Positions 9,154-16,163 of a stretch of 33,868 nucleotides of DNA are shown in pieces (within the stretch, counting starts at the first letter, position 1; every line of letters starts with the position of its first letter). The notes below the pieces were generated by a model. That model saw only the letters and a program-made list of their open reading frames with translations. It was not told the DNA's origin and made no database searches. A program made the position numbers and the translations under genes. Source of the DNA: CAZHRJ01 sp964534765 (GTDB lineage: Bacteria > Lindowbacteria > 2-12-FULL-62-27); NCBI GenBank assembly GCA_964534765.1, contig CAZHRJ010000015.1, positions 1 through 33,868 on the forward strand, read 5' to 3'.

Positions 9154-9441
9154 ATGACGGATAAGATGTCGGACAGTGAAATCGCCTCGGAGCTGAACGG
9201 CTTGTCCGGTTGGAGCCGGGATGGGAATGTCATCAAGCGGACGATAGTCCGGAAAGGATTTGCGGACGCGGTGGACTTTGTCGGCCGAATTGTTCCGCTG
9301 GCCGATTCGATGGACCATCACCCGGATGTCCGGATTTTTGCGTACAAACGGGTTGAGATATCGATTTCAACTCACAGCGTCGGCGCCTTGACCCGCAAAG
9401 ATTTTGATCTGGCTCGACAAATCGATTCGATCCAGCCTTGA
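9154..9441 (+). CDS. phhB: Pterin-4a-carbinolamine dehydratase
   Basis: A 95-residue protein of the PCD/DCoH family. The active-site signature is visible as MDHHPDV (residues about 50-56). The conserved C-terminal stretch is THSVGALTRKDFDLARQID. The family dehydrates 4a-hydroxy-tetrahydropterin; in bacteria without aromatic amino acid hydroxylases it is also linked to molybdopterin metabolism. No hydroxylase is in the window, but a pteridine-reductase-like SDR is (20862-21599). ATG at 9154 is preferred over ATG at 9166 because GGGAGG lies seven bases upstream. It probably shares a transcript with recR. Confidence 0.9.
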   Translation: MTDKMSDSEIASELNGLSGWSRDGNVIKRTIVRKGFADAVDFVGRIVPLADSMDHHPDVRIFAYKRVEISISTHSVGALTRKDFDLARQIDSIQP

Positions 9442-9491
9442 CAGATCCCTGCCTTCTGAAACACAGTCTGCGTTTCCGGTCAGAACCGTAT

Positions 9492-9564
9492 TCCCCGGTA
9501 GCTCAGCCGGTAGAGCAAGCGGCTGTTAACCGCTGGGTCGCAGGTTCGAGCCCTGCCCGGGGAG
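9492..9564 (+). tRNA. tRNA-Asn (anticodon GTT)
   Basis: A full cloverleaf can be drawn. The acceptor TCCCCGG pairs with CCGGGGA (9557-9563) with discriminator G. The D stem is GCTC/GAGC. The anticodon stem AGCGG/CCGCT encloses the loop CTGTTAA with GTT at 9525-9527. The T stem GCAGG/CCTGC carries the loop TTCGAGC. The CCA end is not encoded. It lies between phhB and the phosphatase-like gene. Confidence 0.97.
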
Positions 9565-9586
9565 TTGAACTCTTGAAAGGCGCGCT

Positions 9587-10438
9587 ATGAAAATTGTTCT
9601 GAATCTGTGGGACGGCACCCGGTTCGACGCCATCTTCAAAGTCCACGATTGGCTGGGCCTTCCCAATCTTTTCCGGCTGATCGAAAAAGGCGTGCTCTAT
9701 ACCAACGTCTACACCAAAGAACCGGCCCTGACGCCTCAGTGCGTCGCGCGGATCATGTGCAACCGCCAGGGGAAATGGATTACTCAGTCCCTATGGGAAA
9801 AAATGGGGCTCCGGAGCTGTTTTGTCGGATATCCGGAAGACTCGGTGAAGGGATATCTCCGAAAAATCCCTCACTGCCATCTTCTGGACGTCCTCTACAA
9901 ACGAAAAGTCGAAATGAGGCTTAAACGGTCCGCCGCCGGCCGCGCGCATCTGTCCAAGCATCGCGTCTGCTATCCGGACCGGTACCGGATGGAAATCGCC
10001 TGCAAAATGATACCTCAGAATGATTTCACCTTCGTCTATTTCCCGGGTCCCGACAGCGCCGCCCACGACTGTCGAGACCGGGGCCGGCACATCTACCATT
10101 ACGGCTCGCCTTATGTGAACGCGATCAAGCACTGCGACGACCTGATGGGACATTTGATTGACACGCTGGAGTGGTGCGCGCCGGATGACTATATTTTCAT
10201 CGTGATCGCCGATCATGGAATGAGCGCCGGCGGCCGGCATTCGATCGGGAAATGGTCCGACAAGGAAATCATGCAGGTGCCTCTGGTGATTTCGGGAAAA
10301 AATATACGCCAGAACTGGCTGGAACAGGGGTATCACATGACCTATGACGTCACGAGCGGCATCGTGGGTCTCTTCAAGGGCGATGCCCACCGCACTCTCT
10401 TCCAATACGCGCTCGAACCCCACCTTCAATTCCCTTAA
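9587..10438 (+). CDS. Alkaline-phosphatase-superfamily hydrolase (sulfatase/phosphodiesterase-like)
   Basis: A 283-residue soluble protein. The N-terminus VLNLWDGTRFD (Asp9) matches the first metal site of the superfamily, with a likely nucleophile at Thr49 (TKEPALTPQC). A later FPGPDSAAHD provides Asp and His ligands, and IVIADHGMSAGGRHSIG supplies the second metal site. Enzymes of this fold cleave phosphate or sulfate esters, including type I phosphodiesterases and glycan phosphotransferases. There is no signal peptide or membrane helix, so it should be cytoplasmic. ATG at 9587 has GAAAGG just upstream. The substrate is unknown. It ends before a strong hairpin terminator. Confidence 0.75.
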   Translation: MKIVLNLWDGTRFDAIFKVHDWLGLPNLFRLIEKGVLYTNVYTKEPALTPQCVARIMCNRQGKWITQSLWEKMGLRSCFVGYPEDSVKGYLRKIPHCHLLDVLYKRKVEMRLKRSAAGRAHLSKHRVCYPDRYRMEIACKMIPQNDFTFVYFPGPDSAAHDCRDRGRHIYHYGSPYVNAIKHCDDLMGHLIDTLEWCAPDDYIFIVIADHGMSAGGRHSIGKWSDKEIMQVPLVISGKNIRQNWLEQGYHMTYDVTSGIVGLFKGDAHRTLFQYALEPHLQFP

Positions 10439-10446
10439 CCGGGCAT

Positions 10447-10481
10447 AAAAAAAGAGGAGGCATCTGTTGAGCCTCCTCTTT
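10447..10481. terminator. Intrinsic terminator between convergent genes
   Basis: AAAGAGGAGGC (10451-10461) and GCCTCCTCTTT (10471-10481) form a perfect 11-bp stem with a 9-base loop. On the minus strand the stem is followed by a run of seven T, so it is strongest for the glycosyltransferase transcript. On the plus strand only three T follow. Confidence 0.85.
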
Positions 10482-10509
10482 ACTCCATATTTGGCCCCTG
10501 TATAGGCCG

Positions 10510-10528
10510 GGCTCATGTTCGATGAGCC
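10510..10528. other. Short hairpin in the convergent intergenic region
   Basis: GGCTCAT, loop GTTCG and ATGAGCC form a perfect 7-bp stem without a flanking U-run. It lies between the GT9 stop and the main terminator. It may protect the 3' end of the transcript; no more can be said. Confidence 0.4.
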
Positions 10529-10579
10529 TCTTCGCCCTCTTTATACCGACCCAATATGTAAAAAGCAAATTTTTTTTTA

Positions 10580-11701
10580 TTACACCTGATCCGCGCCCAT
10601 CTCCTCCAGAACCGCCCAGACACGCCCCGGCCGGATCGCGCTCATGCAGCTTGGCCGGATGCCGCATTTCCGCAGATAACACGGCCCGCACGAATAGGGC
10701 GATACAATCTTTTCCCCGCTAACCGTTATTTCGGCGTGGGATGTCGGACCAAACAGGACGGCTTGACGGATCGACATCGCCTCCGCCAGATGCATCACCA
10801 GCGTGTCCCCGCAGACTATCCGGTCACACGCCGATACCACCGCCGCCAGATCGTCCAGGGTGCTCACACAAATACCCGGCACGCCGATCCGGGTCAGCCG
10901 CCGGATGCTCTCAGTCTCATCAACCCCGCCAAATAAAAAAAAATCCCAATCCGCGCCCCACCGGGTCCGATTCCGGAACTCGGAACAAAATTCCTCGATC
11001 TCCGCTTCCGACCAAAACTTGTTCGCGTAGCGGTCGGATGCCCCGGTAAAAACACCTATTTTTTTGGCGCCGGCCCGCGTCCGGAAAATCTGTGACAGAA
11101 GTCCCGCCTGACGCTCGGCCTGATCCTCCGGCGGAACGTACCGGTACGGCTCTCCGAGCCAGGTGAGTCCGACGGCCTGATAGATCAATGCCTGAAACGG
11201 AATCTGGTTTTCCCGGAATTTCAGCCGGTCGTCCGACGCCAGCCGGATCAGCAGGGCCGATTCCGGATTCAGAGGCGTCAGGCGGCCCTGAGAGTCGCGC
11301 CCGATTCCAAACTTACACTTCGCGGCCGATCGCGCCGCCACCGACGTGGCGCGCTCATCCTCATCGAGATTGATCACACACTCAAACTCACCGCTGAAAT
11401 CCGCTCCCTCCTCGATCGTAACGATTCGATCCACATCCGGGTTCCGGGCCACCAGGGGCTTTGCGCGATCGGCCATCAGCCATGTGATGGCGGCGCCCGG
11501 CCATTTTTTTCGCAGTCCCGGCAAAAGGGACGTGGTCCGAAGCACATCGCCCAGGGCGCCGAGTTTGATCAGAAGGATCCGGCCGCCGGACATGGACGTC
11601 CCCGTGCCGGAATTGACACGGATGTCGAAATTCCGGTCGCCGGACATGGATGTCCCAGTGCCGGAATTGACACGGATGTCGAAATTCCGGCCGGCTGTCA
11701 T
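10580..11701 (-). CDS. Glycosyltransferase family 9 (heptosyltransferase-like)
   Basis: The GT9 fold is shown by the N-terminal LLIKLGALGDVLRTTSLLPGL. The C-terminal donor-binding part has IGVFTGAS, then ICVSTLDDLAAVVSACDRIVCGDTLVMHLA, then VLFGPTS. Members transfer heptose or related sugars from nucleotide donors to the LPS core or to other glycans. ATG at 11701 overlaps the stop of the upstream GT2 gene by 4 bases and gives 373 residues. About the first 36 are two copies of an 18-residue unit encoded by a 54-bp tandem repeat. ATG at 11593 (MSGGRILLIKLGALGD) would give a protein without the repeat; either could be used. Four cysteines near the end (CGPCYLRKCGIRPSC) resemble those of other GT9 members. 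The stop is followed by a terminator region. Confidence 0.85.
   Translation of the reverse strand: MTAGRNFDIRVNSGTGTSMSGDRNFDIRVNSGTGTSMSGGRILLIKLGALGDVLRTTSLLPGLRKKWPGAAITWLMADRAKPLVARNPDVDRIVTIEEGADFSGEFECVINLDEDERATSVAARSAAKCKFGIGRDSQGRLTPLNPESALLIRLASDDRLKFRENQIPFQALIYQAVGLTWLGEPYRYVPPEDQAERQAGLLSQIFRTRAGAKKIGVFTGASDRYANKFWSEAEIEEFCSEFRNRTRWGADWDFFLFGGVDETESIRRLTRIGVPGICVSTLDDLAAVVSACDRIVCGDTLVMHLAEAMSIRQAVLFGPTSHAEITVSGEKIVSPYSCGPCYLRKCGIRPSCMSAIRPGRVWAVLEEMGADQV
11585..11692 (-). repeat. Two tandem 54-bp repeats at the GT9 N-terminus
   Basis: Units 11585-11638 and 11639-11692 differ at about three positions. Each contains inverted pieces: CCGGAATT with AATTCCGG, GACA with TGTC, and GGAC with GTCC. 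Each unit can therefore fold into a hairpin. The length is a multiple of three, and on the minus strand each unit encodes RNFDIRVNSGTGTSMSG plus one residue, so the reading frame stays open. Confidence 0.9.
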
Positions 11702-12393
11702 CGCCGCGCCAGCCGGACGCACTGAATGAAAACCCGCATCAGTTTCAACATCGTCAGTTTGCTTTCCCCCGCGCTCCGGTTTAGAAACCGGATGGGAACC
11801 TCCGTCATCCGCAGTCCCTGCCGGCAGGCCCGCACATACACTTCCTCCACGATCTCCGGCCCGATCGCGGTCAACGTGTCCGGCTCGATCCGACACAGCG
11901 CCTCCGCTCGAAACGCGCGATACCCGGTCGTCGGATCGGCCAGAGGCAGCGCCAGGAGAATCTTCACGATCCATTTCGCAACAGCGCTGATACAGCGCCT
12001 CCCGATTCCCCGGTCGTCCGAGCCGCCCGCGCCGCAGGACGCGCCGCAGGCCCGCGATCCCACCGCGATGTCCGCCGACTCCAACGCCTCCAGAATCCGG
12101 GGCGCGTCGGCCGGATTGTGCGAGCCGTCCGCGTCCATTTCCAAAATGAGATCCGCGCCCAGATCCAGCGCGGTCCGGTATCCGTCCCGGCCGGCAAGGC
12201 CCCGTCCCCGCCTGCAGCGCCGGCGGACCACCACCCGCGCTCCGGCCGACTCGGCCGCCGCGGCTGTCCCGTCGGTCGAATCGTCATCGACGACCACCAC
12301 CTGAACATCCGGCAGGACCTTTTTGAGTTTTCCGATAACGCCTCCAACGGCGCCTGATTCGTTGTACGTGCACAGGACGGCGACCACTCGCAT
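11698..12393 (-). CDS. Glycosyltransferase family 2, polyprenol-phosphate mannosyltransferase-like
   Basis: A 231-residue GT-A enzyme. MRVVAVLCTYNESG is followed by the nucleotide-binding VVVVDDDSTDGT and then ILEMDADGSHNP, which carries the DxD metal site. The order and spacing match the dolichol/polyprenyl-phosphate mannose or glucose synthase (DPM1-like) branch. These enzymes load sugar onto a lipid carrier at the inner membrane. No membrane helix follows the catalytic domain. A GTG at 12399 is an alternative start two codons upstream. The stop overlaps the GT9 ATG. An alanine/glycine-rich stretch in the middle (SRACGASCGAGGSDD) is unusual for the family. Confidence 0.85.
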   Translation of the reverse strand: MRVVAVLCTYNESGAVGGVIGKLKKVLPDVQVVVVDDDSTDGTAAAAESAGARVVVRRRCRRGRGLAGRDGYRTALDLGADLILEMDADGSHNPADAPRILEALESADIAVGSRACGASCGAGGSDDRGIGRRCISAVAKWIVKILLALPLADPTTGYRAFRAEALCRIEPDTLTAIGPEIVEEVYVRACRQGLRMTEVPIRFLNRSAGESKLTMLKLMRVFIQCVRLARR

Positions 12394-12447
12394 GACCACA
12401 CAGTAAGCAAGCGGGCGGGCAAAATCAAATGGAATCGGAAAAAACTG

Positions 12448-12476
12448 TTGCCCTCCGGCGCCGGATGGGTTATAGA
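12448..12476 (+). promoter_or_regulatory. Promoter for the leuB operon
   Basis: TTGCCC (12448-12453), a 17-base spacer and TATAGA (12471-12476). The ATG of leuB follows seven bases after the -10, which predicts a leaderless message. No Shine-Dalgarno sequence precedes that ATG. Confidence 0.5.
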
Positions 12477-12483
12477 AATCCTA

Positions 12484-13575
12484 ATGTCTGCGACTAAAAC
12501 CAATCGGTTCCGCCTTGCGCTTCTTCCGGGCGATGGAATCGGGCCGGAAGTGATGCGGGAGGCACTGAGAGTTCTGGACCGGCTCCGTGTCCTGGACGGA
12601 CTAGATTATGAGACGGAGGAATACCGGATTGGCGGGTCGGCCCTCGACGCGCACGGCGTGCCCATCCGCGAGGAAGACCTTCAACGGATGAAACACTGCG
12701 ATGCCGTCCTCCTGGCCGCGCTCGGCGGCCCCAAATGGGACCAGGGACCGGCGCATCTTCGCCCGGAGGCGGGACTCCTCGCCCTCCGAAAGGGCCTCGC
12801 GGTATTCGCGAATCTGCGCCCGTCCCGGATTTTTCCGGCGCTGGCCGCGGCGTCGAAACTCAAACCCGAGGTCGCGGCTCGGATTGATCTGATTGTATTC
12901 CGGGAATTGACCGGCGGGCTCTATTTCGGCCGGCCGCGGGGCCGCGTCGGATCGGCGCCGGACCGGGAGGCGGTCAACACCCTGCGGTACTCCGAAGAGG
13001 AAATCCGGCGAATCTCTCGCATGGCGTTCGCGGCGGCTCAAAAAAGGCGCCGGCGGGTCACGAGCGTTGACAAGGCCAATGTCCTGGAAGTCTCGCAACT
13101 CTGGCGGGAAATCGTGACCGAAACCCATCGGGACTTTTCGGACGTCGAGTTGATTCATCTCTACGTTGACAACGCCGCCATGCAGCTGGTTCGGGATCCG
13201 GGACAATTTGACGTCATATTGACGGAAAATCTTTTTGGTGACATCCTGTCCGACCTGTGCGCCGAACTCGTCGGGTCCATCGGCCTACTGCCCTCGGCAT
13301 CGCTGGGTAGTTCCCCGCCGGGATTATTTGAGCCGATCCACGGCAGCGCGCCGGACATCGCGGGCCGGGAGGCGGCCAATCCGCTGGCGATGATACTCAG
13401 CGTTGCCCTCATGCTCCGGCATGGACTCGGATTGCAGGGCAGCGCCCGGCGGGTGGAGCGGGCGGTGGAGGCCGCGCTGGATCAGGGCGCGAAAACGGCC
13501 GATCTGGGCGGCCGGTTGCGAACCGGTGAAATGACGGACCAGGTGATTCGCCATCTTGAAACGGCAGGTGACTAG
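12484..13575 (+). CDS. leuB: 3-isopropylmalate dehydrogenase
   Basis: A 363-residue member of the isocitrate/isopropylmalate dehydrogenase family. It converts 3-isopropylmalate to 2-oxoisocaproate in leucine synthesis. Visible motifs are GDGIGPEV near the start, RELTGGLYFGRPRG, the catalytic lysine region VDKANVLEVSQLWR, DVILTENLFGDILSD with the metal aspartates, and the NAD-binding GSAPDIAGREAANP. ATG at 12484 gives the usual N-terminus (NRFRLALLPGDGIGPEV). leuA, leuC and leuD are not in the window. asd follows after 3 bases, forming an amino acid pair seen in several bacteria. Confidence 0.95.
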   Translation: MSATKTNRFRLALLPGDGIGPEVMREALRVLDRLRVLDGLDYETEEYRIGGSALDAHGVPIREEDLQRMKHCDAVLLAALGGPKWDQGPAHLRPEAGLLALRKGLAVFANLRPSRIFPALAAASKLKPEVAARIDLIVFRELTGGLYFGRPRGRVGSAPDREAVNTLRYSEEEIRRISRMAFAAAQKRRRRVTSVDKANVLEVSQLWREIVTETHRDFSDVELIHLYVDNAAMQLVRDPGQFDVILTENLFGDILSDLCAELVGSIGLLPSASLGSSPPGLFEPIHGSAPDIAGREAANPLAMILSVALMLRHGLGLQGSARRVERAVEAALDQGAKTADLGGRLRTGEMTDQVIRHLETAGD

Positions 13576-13578
13576 ATT

Positions 13579-14592
13579 GTGTATACCGTAGCGGTGGCCG
13601 GCGCCACGGGGGCGGTCGGCCAGGAGTTCTTGACAATTCTGGATGAACGAAATTTTCCTCTCAAACTCCTCCGACTGTTCGCGTCGGCGCGGTCCAAGGG
13701 AATGACGTTGACATTCAAGGGAACGGAAATTCCGGTCGAGGTGTTGGCCGAAGATGCGGACCTCGGGGGAATCGACATCGTGCTGGCCAGTCCCGGCGCC
13801 GCGGTGTCCAAACAATTCATGCCCCTTTTCACCAAGGCCGGCGCGGTCGTGATCGACAACACCAGCGCGTTTCGCATGGACGCCGATGTCCCGCTGGTGG
13901 TGCCCGAAGTCAACGCGGCGGCGGCCCAAACCCGGCCGCGCAATATCATCGCCAATCCCAATTGCTCCACCATCCAGATGCTTGTCGCGCTCAAACCCAT
14001 CCATGACATCGCCAAAATCACTCGCGTCGTCGTGTCGACCTACCAGTCGGTGTCCGGCGCGGGGAGCCGGGCGATGTATGAGCTGGAGTCGCAGGTCAAC
14101 GCGTTTGTGCAGGGAATGGATTCGCCCCCGATCGAGAAGTTTCCTCATCCGATCGCGTTTAATTGCATTCCTCAAATCGACGTCTTTCTGGAAAACGCGT
14201 TCACCAAGGAGGAAATGAAGATGGTGAACGAGACGCATAAAATTCTCGATCCGGCCATCCGGGTCACGGCCACCTGCGTGCGCGTGCCGGTCTTCCGGGG
14301 GCATGCCGAGTCGGTCTACATTGAAACCGAGAAAAAAATGACGGCGGCCGAGTGCCGCGCGGCGCTCGCCGAGGCTCCCGGAGTGCAGGTGGTCGATGCC
14401 GTGTCCAACAAGGAGTATCCCCTTCAGATCTACGCGGAGGGCCGGGACCCGGTCTATGTGGGCCGGATCCGGGAAGACACCGGATGTGACCGGGCGCTCA
14501 ACCTCTGGGTTGTGTCTGACAATATCCGCAAGGGCGCGGCGCTGAACGCCGTCCAGATCGCCGAACTGCTCGTTGAAAGGAAGTGGCTCTGA
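13579..14592 (+). CDS. asd: Aspartate-semialdehyde dehydrogenase
   Basis: A 337-residue enzyme that reduces aspartyl phosphate to aspartate semialdehyde, feeding lysine/diaminopimelate, threonine and methionine synthesis. The NADP-binding N-terminus is VAVAGATGAVGQEFL. The catalytic cysteine is in NPNCSTIQM. The substrate-binding YQSVSGAGSRAM and the histidine in CVRVPVFRGHAESV are present. The start is GTG at 13579, preceded by AGGTGA. The nitrilase gene begins 2 bases after the stop, so the genes are co-transcribed. Confidence 0.96.
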   Translation: MYTVAVAGATGAVGQEFLTILDERNFPLKLLRLFASARSKGMTLTFKGTEIPVEVLAEDADLGGIDIVLASPGAAVSKQFMPLFTKAGAVVIDNTSAFRMDADVPLVVPEVNAAAAQTRPRNIIANPNCSTIQMLVALKPIHDIAKITRVVVSTYQSVSGAGSRAMYELESQVNAFVQGMDSPPIEKFPHPIAFNCIPQIDVFLENAFTKEEMKMVNETHKILDPAIRVTATCVRVPVFRGHAESVYIETEKKMTAAECRAALAEAPGVQVVDAVSNKEYPLQIYAEGRDPVYVGRIREDTGCDRALNLWVVSDNIRKGAALNAVQIAELLVERKWL

Positions 14593-14594
14593 CA

Positions 14595-15467
14595 ATGAAA
14601 GTCGCGGTTGTTCAAATGAATTCCGGGTCGGACTCGCGGAAAAATCAGGAAAAAGCCGAGTCCTTTATCCGGCAGGCGGCCAAAGACGGCGCCGAACTCG
14701 TCGCCCTCCCGGAAAATTTTTTGTTCCGCGGCTCGGCGCGGGAAATGCAGGATCTCTGCCTGAAACTGAAACCCATCACCCTCCAGTTTAACCGCCTCGC
14801 CCAGGAACTTAAAATCCGCCTCCTCCTCGGCAGCGTGCCCGAACCGACGGGCGACCGGGGGAAGGTCTTTAATACCAGCATCTTTATCCTGCCGACCGGA
14901 GAAGTTCCGGTGCGGTACAAGAAACTGCATCTTTTTTCCGCCATGATGCCGGACGGCCGGGAAATCAACGAATCCCGGTCCCTTCGGGGTGGTAACAGGA
15001 TCCAGACGTTCAAAGACGGTGAGGCGGTGTATGGATTCACCATCTGCTATGACCTGCGATTCCCTGAACTCTTTCGAATCATGCTTCAATCCGGCGCCAA
15101 CCTCTTCTTTGTCCCGGCTAATTTCACCAAACCCACCGGAACCGCGCACTGGCATACCTTGATCCGCGCGCGCGCGATCGAAAATCTCTCGTTCGTCGTC
15201 GCTCCCGCCCAGTGCGGATTTGATTCCGGAAATCAGGTGGACGCATTCGGCCATAGCATGGTCGTGTCGCCCTGGGGCGACATTCTGCTGGAAATGGGCG
15301 AAGACGAGGGAATGAAAATCGTGGATGTCCGCTTCGAGGCGGTGACGGAAGCTCGGAAAAAATTGCCGGTGATCAGCCACATCCGGACCGACCTCATCCG
15401 CCTGGAAACTCGCGATCGCCGTGCGGAAGCCGAGATGGCGACGCAGTCCCGGCCGGGAGGGCGTTGA
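14595..15467 (+). CDS. Carbon-nitrogen hydrolase, Nit/omega-amidase-like
   Basis: A 290-residue nitrilase-superfamily amidase. The Glu-Lys-Cys triad is visible: VALPENF, then the Lys in VRYKKLHLF, then Cys in GFTICYDLRFPEL. The late HSMVVSPWGDILLEMGE is also typical. The sequence is closest in pattern to the Nit1/Nit2 branch, which acts on deaminated glutathione or omega-amides of 2-oxo acids. I cannot fix the substrate. ATG at 14595 is preferred (MKVAVVQMNSG); GTG at 14583 is an alternative overlapping asd. The TGA stop overlaps the TTG start of the next gene. Confidence 0.9.
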   Translation: MKVAVVQMNSGSDSRKNQEKAESFIRQAAKDGAELVALPENFLFRGSAREMQDLCLKLKPITLQFNRLAQELKIRLLLGSVPEPTGDRGKVFNTSIFILPTGEVPVRYKKLHLFSAMMPDGREINESRSLRGGNRIQTFKDGEAVYGFTICYDLRFPELFRIMLQSGANLFFVPANFTKPTGTAHWHTLIRARAIENLSFVVAPAQCGFDSGNQVDAFGHSMVVSPWGDILLEMGEDEGMKIVDVRFEAVTEARKKLPVISHIRTDLIRLETRDRRAEAEMATQSRPGGR

Positions 15468-16132
15468 TCGGTCTCATTCCGCGCGGCCCCGCGCGCGCTT
15501 CGCGCGGAGCGCGTTTCTGGGCGGGAATCAGTTTGGCGGCTCTCTGTCTTTCATGCGGGCGCCTCGACGCCCCCACCTTTCTGAAATTTCCATCCCGATC
15601 CAACGCCTCCGTCCTCTCCCTCGATGGCCGGGCGGCCAAGTCCGGGGAGGAAGTCTCGTCGGGCGACCGGATTCTTCAGGGGGAAACTCTGCTCGTGGAG
15701 GACGGCGCGCGGGTCGTTCTCAGACTCAAAGATCCGCCGGCGGCTTTCCAGATCAAAGACGCGGCCAAACTCGTTTTTGAGTCAACCGGAGATTCCATCC
15801 TCCTCTCTCTCGATCGCGGCCATCTGCTCACCGTGGTCCGGCGATCGCCTAAAAAATTCCGGATCCAGACGCCGGCCGCGACGGTGGGCGTGCGCGGGAC
15901 AGCGTTTTATCTCGAATCCCGGGCCGTGGATCAGACGTACCTGTGCCTCTGCGATGGGCACGTGACTCTGTCGGCGTTCGACACCGACCTGGGAATGGCC
16001 GCCGCCGGCCGCCGACAGCACCGGCCCGTCCTGGTATCGCCGGGCCGGTACGGCGGCGCTCAAATTTCTCCCGCGCCCATGATTAATCACACCAACTCGG
16101 AAATCGAATCCCTGGAAACCGCACTGAGGTAG
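15464..16132 (+). CDS. FecR-domain exported protein
   Basis: The 222-residue protein starts at TTG 15464, which overlaps the nitrilase stop (TTGA) with GGGAGG just before it. A hydrophobic segment ends in LAALCLSCG, which could be an imperfect lipobox. The exported part fits a FecR domain: SVLSLDGRAAKSGEEVSSGDRILQGETLLVEDGARVVLRL, then FRIQTPAATVGVRGTAFYLE. This pattern is common in periplasmic proteins linked to polysaccharide or surface structures. There is no sigma/anti-sigma pair beside it, so it is not a classical iron-signalling FecR. It faces the O-antigen-ligase-like genes convergently. Confidence 0.8.
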   Translation: MIGLIPRGPARASRGARFWAGISLAALCLSCGRLDAPTFLKFPSRSNASVLSLDGRAAKSGEEVSSGDRILQGETLLVEDGARVVLRLKDPPAAFQIKDAAKLVFESTGDSILLSLDRGHLLTVVRRSPKKFRIQTPAATVGVRGTAFYLESRAVDQTYLCLCDGHVTLSAFDTDLGMAAAGRRQHRPVLVSPGRYGGAQISPAPMINHTNSEIESLETALR

Positions 16133-16163
16133 GCCGGCACAGACCCTCCTTGGTCTAGGCCGT

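Noticed and set aside
11585..11692. The two 54-bp units as a small CRISPR array
   Set aside because: The units are directly adjacent with no spacers, are coding, and no cas genes are near.
13324..14595. A 423-codon open frame on the minus strand opposite leuB and asd
   Set aside because: Both plus-strand genes are certain. The opposite frame is rich in Arg, His, Gly and Asp with no known motif, as expected for antisense of GC-rich coding DNA.
15464..16132. FecR-domain gene as part of an iron-signalling sigma factor system
   Set aside because: No ECF sigma factor or TonB receptor is adjacent. The gene follows leuB, asd and the nitrilase in one run.
16133..16163. Terminator between the FecR-domain gene and the convergent ligase-like gene
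   Set aside because: AGACC/GGTCT gives only a 5-bp stem with no adjacent U-run, so I could not support it.
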